A stretch of DNA of 64,000 nt. Origin: Bacteroidota bacterium (GTDB lineage: Bacteria > Bacteroidota > Bacteroidia > CAIKAF01). The stretch covers positions 62,001 to 126,000 of the forward strand of contig VGMT01000002.1 of the NCBI GenBank assembly GCA_016866335.1, in the 5' to 3' direction. Positions 10,035-18,747 of the stretch are shown in pieces. The notes under the pieces were generated by a model, which ran no database searches, had not been told where the DNA came from, and saw only the letters and a list, made by a program, of their open reading frames with translations. Each line of letters opens with the position of its first letter. The first letter of the stretch is position 1. The translations under genes were made by a program, and so were the position numbers.

Positions 10035-12302
10035 ATGCTTATACCCCCCCGCCTTGCCCTTCTCTTTTGGGGGCTCCTGCTGCATTGCTCAGCTTTGTTC
10101 GCCCAAGGAAAGCCTGAATCTTGGCGGGTTCATTTGCCCTTCTTTCGTTGCTCCCATATAGATTTTCAACAGGGAAAACTCTTGCTAGCATCCGACCAAG
10201 GCGCTTGGAGTTACGAACTGCAAACCATCGAACGCCTGCCGTTTTCAAAGGCTGAAGGATATAGCGCGGTCGAAAGTTCTGTCGTTCGTGCCCATCCCAC
10301 AAAACCCTGGGCAATTATTACTTACCGAAGTGGGCATGTTGATTTGCAAAAAAATGGCCGAATAGTTCCCCTAAATGCTCTGCTGAATTCAGGAATAAAC
10401 GATTCCAAGTTTATTCGATCGGCAGAATGGTTTGGCGATACGGTCCTTTTGGCTGCCGATTTCGGAGTCGTTATTGTGGATGCCCATCAAGAGGTTTTTC
10501 GGAATTCTGCCATTCTGAAAAATAGCCCCCAATTTACCACCGAAACCTGCCAATACGCTACCATTTTTAACAACCGATTTTGGTTCGCTCTTTCAACTGG
10601 CCTGTATAGCCTGCCTTTGAACGGAAACATTAAAGACCTTACAGCATGGACTTTACACAACGATGCTGGACCTGGTTTCTACTCTAAATTAACCGCTTTC
10701 AACGGAAAAATCTATGCCATTAAAGGCCAATCGGGCGATAGCCTTTTTGCAATTGATCCCGGACAGTCCCTTCAAGTTTTACAGTTTCCTGATTTACCCA
10801 ATTTCAATGGCATTCGAACCCTAGGTAATCGACTCTATATTTTATCCGATACCGTCGCTTTGGCTCTAGATGCCCAGCTTAATCCAGTATGGAACTTCCA
10901 TTCGCCCTATGGTTTCTTTAACGATATTGTGCAAGATAGCGCCGGAAACCATTACCTTGCCACATCTCGAAATGGCTTGTTGTTTGCGGCTACCAACCAA
11001 ACAGCCTTTGGCCCGCCTGGACCTGAAACCCGAAATGCATACGACATCAAAGTTCTGCAAAATGGGGATGTTTGGGTTGCTACAGGAGGACGCACACCCC
11101 TTTGGGGGGCCATCTTTAGAAGAGACCAATTGTTTTACAAAAGCCAAGGGTTTTGGAGGGTTCTTAGGGAGCCAGAGGCCGGATATCCACTCGGTCATGC
11201 TGACCTGCTTGCCATTGCCCCTGATCCCGATGACCCAAAGCATTTGTTTGTCGCTGCTGGAATTACAGGTCTGTATGAAATAAACAATTACTCCTACACT
11301 TCCATTGTCCAAGGCCCTCCCATTCCTATGGGGCTTAACCGGCCAGGCCTAGGAGGAATTGCCTTTGACCGCCAAAAAAATCTCTGGGTTTCTCCCACAT
11401 ATAGTCCATTTGGATTACTTTGTTTAAAAACCGACAACACAACCACCCAGGTGGATTTCCCCAATTTTACATCGACAACCGTTCCTACCGGCGATGTTGT
11501 GGTTGATGATTTTGGCCATGTTTGGCTTGCCGTTTGGAGTAGAGGCCTTGCCGTTTACAATCCAAGTACAAGCCAAAAACAATACCTAACAGCCACCTTC
11601 AACAGTGGCGACCTTCCAAATCTGCACATCCGGACCTTGGCAAAAGACAAGAATGGTGAAATTTGGGTGGGAACAGACGATGGAATCCGGGTGTTTTCCC
11701 CAGGTTTGCTCTTCTCAGGCAATCCCGTAAATGGTCAAAAAATAGTCCTGAAATCCGACGATGGCAACAACGAATTGCTTCTAGCCCAAACCATTGTGAA
11801 CGACATTCAGGTTGATGGCGGAAATCGAAAATGGATTGCTACCCAAGGCGCCGGAGTTCTTTTGGTAAGTCCAGATGGCCGCAACATTGTTCGCGGGTTT
11901 AATGCTTCCAATAGCCCTTTGTTGTCCGATAATGTTCAATGCATCGGAATTGACCCCGTCTCGGGCGAGGTCTATTTTGGAACCGAACTTGGTATTATTT
12001 CTTATCAAGGAAACGCCACAGAAGCCGACGATGGATTCGGGCAGGTTCTCGCTTTTCCTAATCCCATTAAACCCAACTACGATGGGCCAATAACCATCAA
12101 TGGCCTTGCTCGCAATGCCAACCTGAAAATTACCGATGTGGCAGGTAATTTAGTGTACGAACTTCAAGCCGCTGGAGGTACTGCCACTTGGAATGGCAAA
12201 CGTTTTGACGGGCGTCGACCGCAAACTGGGGTTTACTTGGTTTGGGCAACCAACGACCAGGGCTCTGAATCTATGGTTACAAAATTGATTTTTATCAACT
12301 AG
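10035..12302 (+). CDS. porZ: PorZ-like T9SS protein (beta-propeller with C-terminal sorting-type domain)
   Basis: Signal peptide, regulator-propeller repeats (DKNGEIWVGTDDGIRVF), C-terminal LKITDVAGNLVYELQAAGGTATWNGKRFDGRRPQTGVYLV; adjacent to recO. ORF track start at 9921 overlaps the previous gene, so ATG 10035 is preferred. Confidence 0.78.
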   Translation: MLIPPRLALLFWGLLLHCSALFAQGKPESWRVHLPFFRCSHIDFQQGKLLLASDQGAWSYELQTIERLPFSKAEGYSAVESSVVRAHPTKPWAIITYRSGHVDLQKNGRIVPLNALLNSGINDSKFIRSAEWFGDTVLLAADFGVVIVDAHQEVFRNSAILKNSPQFTTETCQYATIFNNRFWFALSTGLYSLPLNGNIKDLTAWTLHNDAGPGFYSKLTAFNGKIYAIKGQSGDSLFAIDPGQSLQVLQFPDLPNFNGIRTLGNRLYILSDTVALALDAQLNPVWNFHSPYGFFNDIVQDSAGNHYLATSRNGLLFAATNQTAFGPPGPETRNAYDIKVLQNGDVWVATGGRTPLWGAIFRRDQLFYKSQGFWRVLREPEAGYPLGHADLLAIAPDPDDPKHLFVAAGITGLYEINNYSYTSIVQGPPIPMGLNRPGLGGIAFDRQKNLWVSPTYSPFGLLCLKTDNTTTQVDFPNFTSTTVPTGDVVVDDFGHVWLAVWSRGLAVYNPSTSQKQYLTATFNSGDLPNLHIRTLAKDKNGEIWVGTDDGIRVFSPGLLFSGNPVNGQKIVLKSDDGNNELLLAQTIVNDIQVDGGNRKWIATQGAGVLLVSPDGRNIVRGFNASNSPLLSDNVQCIGIDPVSGEVYFGTELGIISYQGNATEADDGFGQVLAFPNPIKPNYDGPITINGLARNANLKITDVAGNLVYELQAAGGTATWNGKRFDGRRPQTGVYLVWATNDQGSESMVTKLIFIN

Positions 12303-12305
12303 GGA

Positions 12306-13019
12306 ATGCCTCGGCAACTTGAATGCTTGCTTTTAAAAACCATACGGTTTGGTGAGCAGGGATACATCTTAAAATTGCTTACCGCGGAGGGAGAACAGCT
12401 GGATGCAGTTTTGACAATTTCTTCAAAGTCAAAATCGGCAAAACGCGCCTTTTTGCACCCTCTCTCAGCGCTTAATTTGGTGTTGAGCGATAAGAAATCC
12501 AATGGACTTCCCTATGCTTCCCAGTTTTCTTTTCAAATGGGCAGGTCTTTGATTCAAGCCGGCCCTCCTCAGCTGGCTTTGGCTCTGTTTTTTTCTGAGG
12601 TCTTTTTTAGAATTACCCAATGGCAAAAGGGCGACAGCGCTTTGTATAATCTGGCGATGGAATACTTGGAAAGAATGCTAAAACCCGAAAATTCAGCCTG
12701 TCTTCCATTACAGTTTTTATTGAAAATCATCGATTGGTCCGGGTTTTTACCTGAACCCCCACAAAAATCTACGCCCAATTTGGTCTTCGGGCTTCAATCT
12801 GCCACCTTTTCCCCTGAACCGGGTTCAGGTTTAGAACCCGTTTTTTCTCCTCTACTTACTCAAATTTGGATTAATCTCCTCGTAAATAAAGCCGTCCCCG
12901 AATCAGCCACTCAGCGCCGCGAATTGCTTGATGCCATGGTGCGCTTCTTAGAATGGCATTTCGACCGGCACGGGAGCATCCAAAGCCATCGGATTTTTGC
13001 TGAAATGAATCAATCATAA
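12306..13019 (+). CDS. recO: DNA repair protein RecO
   Basis: N-terminal OB-like LECLLLKTIRFGEQGYILKLLTAEGE; size and family pattern. Confidence 0.85.
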   Translation: MPRQLECLLLKTIRFGEQGYILKLLTAEGEQLDAVLTISSKSKSAKRAFLHPLSALNLVLSDKKSNGLPYASQFSFQMGRSLIQAGPPQLALALFFSEVFFRITQWQKGDSALYNLAMEYLERMLKPENSACLPLQFLLKIIDWSGFLPEPPQKSTPNLVFGLQSATFSPEPGSGLEPVFSPLLTQIWINLLVNKAVPESATQRRELLDAMVRFLEWHFDRHGSIQSHRIFAEMNQS

Positions 13020-13051
13020 AAAAAGAGAGCCGGTTTTCCAGCTCTCTTTTT
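13019..13051. terminator. Bidirectional Rho-independent terminator between convergent recO and T9SS cargo gene
   Basis: AAAAGAGAGC-cggttttcca-GCTCTCTTTT. Confidence 0.8.
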
Positions 13052-13069
13052 CAAATGGGAAGTTTCTTT

Positions 13070-14185
13070 TTACTGAATTACAAACCGGCCACGGGCAACC
13101 GCCTGCCCTTGTTCAAGGACTGTAAATAGGTAAATCCCTGAACCAAGGTTCGATGCGTCAATTTGATCGGTTCCAACTCGTTTAATGGTATGACGACGTC
13201 CACTCAAATCGGTGATGCTAATTTGAGCCGAAGACTTCAACCCTTGAATGCTGATTAGCCCTTTTGAAGCTGGATTAGGAAATACCGACATTTCAGGGGT
13301 AGAAACGGGTGCTACCGACAATTGGCTGGCATCACTCTTAAACCTAACATTGTCGGGATTGCCCTGGGCATCTAAACGCAACGCTACTACTCCAAATTTT
13401 TCTCCATTTGCATACCAAGTGTAAACCGTCGTAGTGGAGGTTATAACATTCCCAGGAAGACCTGCCAATTGAGCCAATGTCTGGGGCATTAAATTCCATC
13501 CCGCTGGCATATTAATGCCCAACAACAAACAATTTATTGGATTGGGATTGTATAGAAAAATGGAATCGGTGGTGGTTTCATCAGACTTTGCACGCAAGGT
13601 TTGAACCGTGTCCGTAGGCAGGTAAGTAGTCCCTGAGGCATCGAATACGGTGTTTAAGGTCGATCGACGATTGATTCGGGTTGAATCAAAGGTCAATTGG
13701 CAACCAAGTACGTTGGTGTCAAGCCCCAAAAATATGGCAGTTTTAAATGAAGAACTGCTGCTAACCTGATCATTCAATTGAGAGGGGAACGGCAACAAAA
13801 TTTGTTCAGGTTGGTACACGGCTAGGGTGGGAACCCCATTAATGTCTGTACCCAAGGCAACCGTATTCAAAGATGCTGAACCTTTATTCAAGAAAAAGTA
13901 CCCATCGTTTGATTCTGTTACCAAATTGCAATTTGTTAACCCTTGAGCTGCTGGAACCGTCGAGGGGTCTAAAAAGAACAATGTATCTAAACTAACCGTG
14001 TTTAAACCTGTGAAATTCCAGGTTTGTCCAGCTCCAGCTGGGCCAGGTATAATCCCTGGGCTGGTATCTACTCCTAAAATAAATTGATCCCCAACACCGC
14101 CAAAATCAGCCGATGTTATGGTTACTTGAGAACTGAGGCTTAGTGCACTTAGGCAGAACAAAAAACCGGCATAAAAATTTTTCAT
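13070..14185 (-). CDS. T9SS type A sorting domain-containing secreted protein
   Basis: Signal peptide; C-terminal MSVFPNPASKGLISIQGLKSSAQISITDLSGR...LGSGIYLF. Confidence 0.85.
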   Translation of the reverse strand: MKNFYAGFLFCLSALSLSSQVTITSADFGGVGDQFILGVDTSPGIIPGPAGAGQTWNFTGLNTVSLDTLFFLDPSTVPAAQGLTNCNLVTESNDGYFFLNKGSASLNTVALGTDINGVPTLAVYQPEQILLPFPSQLNDQVSSSSSFKTAIFLGLDTNVLGCQLTFDSTRINRRSTLNTVFDASGTTYLPTDTVQTLRAKSDETTTDSIFLYNPNPINCLLLGINMPAGWNLMPQTLAQLAGLPGNVITSTTTVYTWYANGEKFGVVALRLDAQGNPDNVRFKSDASQLSVAPVSTPEMSVFPNPASKGLISIQGLKSSAQISITDLSGRRHTIKRVGTDQIDASNLGSGIYLFTVLEQGQAVARGRFVIQ

Positions 14186-14312
14186 ATAGGGTGTTTTTTT
14201 AAAATAAAAACAAATTTAATGCCAAAAACCGAATTTTTACCAAAGAGTGGATTTTTTCACAATGTATCTTTGTTTTCATTGGGATGTTTACCTTTGTTCA
14301 AATCTTTGAATT

Positions 14313-14498
14313 ATGGATTGGTTGTTTATTCCTCTAGGAAATGGTATCAAATGGTCTTTTCAGTTTTTGGAAATGGCTAGCATGAAGTACAATTTGGTCA
14401 TGATTGCCGCCGGAACAGGCCTTACTGTTTATTGGGTCATGCAAATGTTGAAGAACAAACAATCTGAAGACAAGGGCGTTTTTCGCCCCAAGAAGTAA
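14313..14498 (+). CDS. Short single-TM conserved-type hypothetical protein (61 aa)
   Basis: Hydrophobic segment and KNKQSEDKGVFRPKK tail; preceded by TACCTTTG (fits Bacteroidota TAnnTTTG -7 box). Confidence 0.65.
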   Translation: MDWLFIPLGNGIKWSFQFLEMASMKYNLVMIAAGTGLTVYWVMQMLKNKQSEDKGVFRPKK

Positions 14499-14509
14499 GC
14501 TTACGAACG

Positions 14510-16300
14510 TTAATCGTTCAACTTCAACACGGCCAAAAACGCCTGTTGGGGAATCTCCACACTGCCTACTTGACGCATCTTCTTCTTACCCTCTTTCTGT
14601 TTTTCAAGCAGTTTTCTCTTCCTGCTTATGTCGCCTCCGTAGCACTTCGCCGTAACATCTTTTCTCAGGGCTTTCACCGTTTCTCTAGCAATAACCTTGG
14701 CTCCAATTGCCGCTTGAATGGCTATTTCAAACTGCTGCCTTGGCAACAATTCCTTTAACTTTAAACACAGTTTCTTACCCAAATCAAACGCATTGTCTCG
14801 GTGGATTAGGCTAGATAAGGCATCAACCTGTTCTCCGTTCAACATAATGTCCATTTTTACCAGTACCGAGGTACGGTAGTCGCTTGGATGGTAGTCAAAA
14901 CTGGCATATCCCTTTGAAATGGTTTTGAGCCGATCATAAAAATCGAATACAATTTCCCCCAAAGGCAATTCAAAACTCAGCTCCACCCTGTCTTGGGTTA
15001 AGTACACCTGATTTTTTAAAATGCCCCGTTTCTCCATGCACAAGGTCATAACAGGACCTGTAAATTCCGATTTGGTAATAATTTGAGCCTTGATATAAGG
15101 CTCTTCCACATATTCCAAATGGTTGGGTTCAGGTAAATCCGAAGGATTATTAACAATCAGTTTTTCGCCCTTCTTGGTAAAAGCATTGTACGACACGTTG
15201 GGAACAGTGGTAATTACATTCATGTCGAATTCCCTTTCAAGACGTTCTTGAATGATTTCCATATGCAGCATGCCCAAAAATCCACACCGAAATCCAAAAC
15301 CCAAAGCGGCCGATGACTCAGGCTCAAAAGTTAAACTGCTGTCGTTCAATTGAAGCTTGGCCATCGCTTCCCGTAATTCCTCATAATCTTCCGTATCTAC
15401 AGGATAAATGCCTGCAAATACCATGGGTTTAACGTTTTCAAATCCATGAATCATATCCAAGCAGGGATTGGCTACATGCGTAATGGTGTCTCCTACCTTT
15501 ACCTCTTTCGCCGTCTTTATGCCCGAAACAATATAACCTACATCGCCAGCCAAAACTTGATTTCTGGGCGACAAATCCAATTTCAAAACACCAACCTCAT
15601 CGGCAATGTATTCTTTTTCAGTGGCCATAAATTTCACCCGATCCCCCTTCCTTAAACTTCCATTCATTACCCGGAAATAGGCAATAATTCCCCGAAATGG
15701 ATTAAAAACCGAATCAAATATCAAAGCCTGAAGCGGTGCCTCAGTATCCCCTTTGGGCGCCGGAATTCGTTCAATCACCGCCTCCAACACCTTGTCAACC
15801 CCCAACCCTGTTTTTCCCGATGCCGGAATAATGTCTTCCAATGAACATCCAATCAATTCCACAATTTGGTCCTTAACCTCCTCAGGCATTGCCGAGGGTA
15901 AATCCATTTTGTTCAGGATTGGAATAATTTCTAAATCGTGCTCAATGGCTAAATATAGGTTCGAAATGGTTTGAGCCTGAATTCCTTGTGTAGCATCAAC
16001 AATCAACAATGCCCCTTCACAAGCAGCAATGCTTCGGCTAACCTCGTACGAAAAATCAACGTGCCCAGGGGTGTCAATTAAATTCAGAATGTACGACTGC
16101 CCATTTAGACTGTATTCCATTTGAATAGCCTTGCTTTTAATGGTAATACCGCGCTCCCTTTCCAAGTCCATATCATCTAAGGTCTGCGCCTTCAAATCTT
16201 TACCACTTATGGTATTGGTGATTTGCAATAGGCGGTCCGCCAAAGTTGACTTTCCATGATCAATATGGGCAATAATGCAAAAATTCCTGATGTGCTTCAT
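14510..16300 (-). CDS. lepA: Elongation factor 4
   Basis: [46 protein letters not shown]; start refined from 16336 to the MKHIRN methionine. Confidence 0.96.
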   Translation of the reverse strand: MKHIRNFCIIAHIDHGKSTLADRLLQITNTISGKDLKAQTLDDMDLERERGITIKSKAIQMEYSLNGQSYILNLIDTPGHVDFSYEVSRSIAACEGALLIVDATQGIQAQTISNLYLAIEHDLEIIPILNKMDLPSAMPEEVKDQIVELIGCSLEDIIPASGKTGLGVDKVLEAVIERIPAPKGDTEAPLQALIFDSVFNPFRGIIAYFRVMNGSLRKGDRVKFMATEKEYIADEVGVLKLDLSPRNQVLAGDVGYIVSGIKTAKEVKVGDTITHVANPCLDMIHGFENVKPMVFAGIYPVDTEDYEELREAMAKLQLNDSSLTFEPESSAALGFGFRCGFLGMLHMEIIQERLEREFDMNVITTVPNVSYNAFTKKGEKLIVNNPSDLPEPNHLEYVEEPYIKAQIITKSEFTGPVMTLCMEKRGILKNQVYLTQDRVELSFELPLGEIVFDFYDRLKTISKGYASFDYHPSDYRTSVLVKMDIMLNGEQVDALSSLIHRDNAFDLGKKLCLKLKELLPRQQFEIAIQAAIGAKVIARETVKALRKDVTAKCYGGDISRKRKLLEKQKEGKKKMRQVGSVEIPQQAFLAVLKLND

Positions 16301-16393
16301 AGCTGAAGGGCAAAGGTAAAAAAAGGGCGCAAGCACAGGCCATTCTTACGGTTTTTAGTAGAAGGATGTTTGAAATAGGTTAGAGGTTTTTTG

Positions 16394-16537
16394 GGGCGGG
16401 AAATCGGGCTTTCACCGGTGGTCCGCGGTTGCAGGCCTTGGCCCCAGCGGGGTTGCGGGGGCTCCTAAAGTCGCCTCCGCCCCACGCGGGGCCAAGGCCC
16501 GACACCCTTGCGGGCCACCTGGTTCAATCCCGCCCGC
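16394..16537 (+). repeat. GC-rich palindromic element, copy B
   Basis: GGGCGGGAAATCGGGCTTTC...GGCTCCTAAAGTCGCC...TCAATCCCGCCCGC; arm GGCCTTGGCCCC/GGGGCCAAGGCC. Confidence 0.88.
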
Positions 16538-16650
16538 GGCCTTTCAAAAAAATGAACCCTGCAAAAAAGATATTATCCTCCTAAACCCCTTCCCGATTTT
16601 GACCAAAAATCAAAAACCTAAAGAAAAAGTTAAAAAGAACAGATTTGCCC

Positions 16651-16681
16651 TTGACAAAATGCTTCGTGGTCCGTAATTTTG
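16651..16681 (+). promoter_or_regulatory. Predicted Bacteroidota-type promoter of ncRNA copy 1
   Basis: TTG-N20-TAATTTTG (TAnnTTTG -7 box); same spacing upstream of ncRNA copy 2. Confidence 0.72.
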
Positions 16682-16683
16682 TA

Positions 16684-16697
16684 TTTCACTAGTGAAA
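16684..16697. promoter_or_regulatory. 14-bp perfect palindrome at or near the predicted +1 (possible operator)
   Basis: TTTCACTAGTGAAA; core CACTAGTG conserved at the same position in copy 2. Confidence 0.6.
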
Positions 16698-16926
16698 CAA
16701 AAAATAGCATTTGCTTCGCCACGTTTTTTGGGGTGGCGAAGAACACTTAGGGATTATTTTTTAGGCGTGAAGTGTGTTTTGTGGGTCAAAGGAAAGCTGA
16801 AAAGCAATTCAATGGTTCACAGGGGGTCTCAGAAAAGCCTTCTAATTTGGCAAAGGCAACTTTGCTGAAAAGGAAGGCGGGAGTTTCGGGAATGAGACGG
16901 GATGAAGTGGTAGATCATCCTTTTTT
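16687..16926 (+). ncRNA. Candidate structured ncRNA, copy 1 (~240 nt)
   Basis: Promoter; CTTCGCCAC/GTGGCGAAG; ACACTT/AAGTGT; nested GTCTCA[GCCTTC[GCAAAG-GCAA-CTTTGC]GAAGGC]TGAGAC; terminator. Paralogous to 37210-37452(-). Confidence 0.72.
16900..16926 (+). terminator. Rho-independent terminator of ncRNA copy 1
   Basis: GGATGA-agtggtaga-TCATCC-TTTTTT. Confidence 0.75.
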
Positions 16927-17223
16927 GGTGAGGGTTGATAAGAGGAATGGGAGTAGCGGGTAAGAGGTTGAAAGGGGTTAGGCGAATGCCAGCACTCGTT
17001 TCTCGAATCGGTATTAGGTTGGAAGAGGCAGCGTTGCCCAAGGGAGACCATCCTGTCATTTTGACTTGGATGCGCCTCCTAAAAGTGCTTGTATTGACTT
17101 TCTATGCCCGAAGGTAGAGTTCCCTACCCTTGATATAACGCCTCAAAATTTCCCTCTTAAACCAATAAATGGGTTCAACATTACAATATTATTCCCAAGC
17201 GTAAATTTTTGCAATTTTAGGCT

Positions 17224-17898
17224 ATGAAAGCATCGGTTATTTTATCTGGCTGCGGGGTTTACGACGGCAGCGAAATTCAGGAGTCGGTTTTGGCTCTTTT
17301 GGCCCTACAACAGCAGGGTTTTGATTGCCGTTTTTGGGCACCTGATATCCTTCAGTTCCATGTAGTTAATCACTTAAATGGTCAAGAAATGTCAGAGTCG
17401 CGCAGGGTTCTTGTTGAATCGGCTAGGATTGCGCGTGGTCAGGTGGACGATTTGGCCCAGTTTTCACCAGAAATGGCCGATTTATTGTTGATTCCCGGCG
17501 GTTTTGGTGCTGCTAAAAATTTATCAGATTGGGCGGTTCAGGGGCCTTCAGGTTATATTAATCCTGAGGTTTCAAAGGCTATTCGTTCGATGTATACAGC
17601 AGGAAAACCCATCGTTGCTCTTTGCATGGCTCCCGTACTTTTAGCTCATGCTTTGGGGCAGTATCGGCCTAAATTAAGTTTGGGCCAAGCTGGCGGGGGA
17701 TCGCCTTTCGACATTACTGGAATACATGCCGGTGTGGAATCATTAGGGGCGATTTCTTCTGAAGTACCTTTGGGTGGTATTTGGGTTGATGAAACCAACA
17801 AATTGGTTTGTGCACCCTGCTATATGATGCATGCCAGTTTGGTCGAGGTTCATGATGCTATACAAAAGGCGGTGGCCAAAGCCAGAACATGGATTTAG
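17224..17898 (+). CDS. elbB: Isoprenoid biosynthesis glyoxalase ElbB (DJ-1/PfpI superfamily)
   Basis: VILSGCGVYDGSEIQESV, LLIPGGFGAAKNLSDWA, ALCMAPVLLA. Confidence 0.9.
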   Translation: MKASVILSGCGVYDGSEIQESVLALLALQQQGFDCRFWAPDILQFHVVNHLNGQEMSESRRVLVESARIARGQVDDLAQFSPEMADLLLIPGGFGAAKNLSDWAVQGPSGYINPEVSKAIRSMYTAGKPIVALCMAPVLLAHALGQYRPKLSLGQAGGGSPFDITGIHAGVESLGAISSEVPLGGIWVDETNKLVCAPCYMMHASLVEVHDAIQKAVAKARTWI

Positions 17899-17929
17899 TT
17901 ATTTTAGCAGGCTTTTAGCGATTTGGCCC

Positions 17930-18074
17930 GCGGGCCGGATGGAGCAGGGTTGCCCGCAAGGGGCTTAAGGCGCTAGGGCGCGAGCTGCGCAGGCGACTTT
18001 AGGAGCCCGCGTAAAGCCGCAGCCCTAGGCCTTTAGCACCGCGGACTACCCAGCGACAGCCGGGTTACCCGCCC
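17930..18074 (-). repeat. GC-rich palindromic element, copy C
   Basis: Reverse strand GGGCGGGTAACCCGGCTGTC...GGCTCCTAAAGTCGCC...TCCATCCGGCCCGC; terminal motifs slightly diverged. Confidence 0.82.
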
Positions 18075-18115
18075 CATTCCTAAAACACTGATTTAAACCC
18101 TATCTTTGACTCCGT

Positions 18116-18742
18116 ATGGTTCAGCCGATTGCTTCATCTAAGGTTTTTGACGCCGCGGTAGATGCCCTGTCGGGCTTGCCAGGAATTGGTCGAAAATCGG
18201 CTATGCGCCTGGCGCTGTTTCTGTTAAAGCAAGATAAGGAGCGGGTTAGCGGTCTTGGAAATGCGCTGATTGAATTGGCATCAAACGCCCGCTTTTGCGA
18301 CTTATGTCATAATTTAAGCGATACGGAGCGTTGCGGAATATGTTCGAATCCCGTGCGGAAAGGCAAGGGCCTTTGCGTTGTAGAGGATTTGAGGGATGTG
18401 CTTGCCATCGAAGCCACCGCCCAATTTCATGGCCTTTACCACGTACTTGGGGGAAGAATTTCGCCCATGGATGGCATTTCCCCCGCCGATTTAAATATCG
18501 AATCCTTGATGGAACGCTTGAGAATAGTCGAGTTTGAAGAGGTAATACTTGCGCTGAGTCCCACCATGGAAGGAGATACAACGGCCTTTTTTCTGTACCG
18601 TAAGTTGGCGGAATTTCAACTTAAAATAACCACCCTGGCTCGGGGGGTTGGCTTCGGCGACGAACTGGAATATGCCGATGAAATTACTCTTGGCCGTAGT
18701 ATTTTGCAGCGTCAGCCTTTTGAACAAACCTTAAGATCCTAA
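18116..18742 (+). CDS. recR: Recombination protein RecR
   Basis: LPGIGRKSAMRLALFLL, CDLCHNLSDTERCGICSN, CVVEDLRDVLAIEATAQFHGLYHVLGG. Confidence 0.96.
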   Translation: MVQPIASSKVFDAAVDALSGLPGIGRKSAMRLALFLLKQDKERVSGLGNALIELASNARFCDLCHNLSDTERCGICSNPVRKGKGLCVVEDLRDVLAIEATAQFHGLYHVLGGRISPMDGISPADLNIESLMERLRIVEFEEVILALSPTMEGDTTAFFLYRKLAEFQLKITTLARGVGFGDELEYADEITLGRSILQRQPFEQTLRS

Positions 18743-18747
18743 TTTCT

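Noticed and set aside
16651-16926. Known housekeeping RNAs (RNase P RNA, tmRNA, SRP RNA, 6S RNA) as identity of the ncRNAs
   Set aside because: None of the recognisable hallmarks of RNase P, tmRNA or SRP RNA are visible, and there is no 5'-3' closing stem with a central bubble as in 6S RNA. A cmscan should still be run to confirm.
16772-16963. 63-aa ORF overlapping ncRNA copy 1 as a real protein
   Set aside because: No recognisable domain; runs through the predicted terminator; the paralogous locus has indels and stops in the equivalent frame while RNA stems are preserved.
16394-18074. Integron attC sites for the palindromic elements
   Set aside because: No attC core sites (GTTRRRY / RYYYAAC), no intI and no cassette organisation; flanking genes are housekeeping.
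18343-18359. tRNA T-arm-like GTTCGAATCCCGTGCGG
   Set aside because: Lies in frame inside recR (CGICSNPVRKGKG); no acceptor, D or anticodon arms around it.
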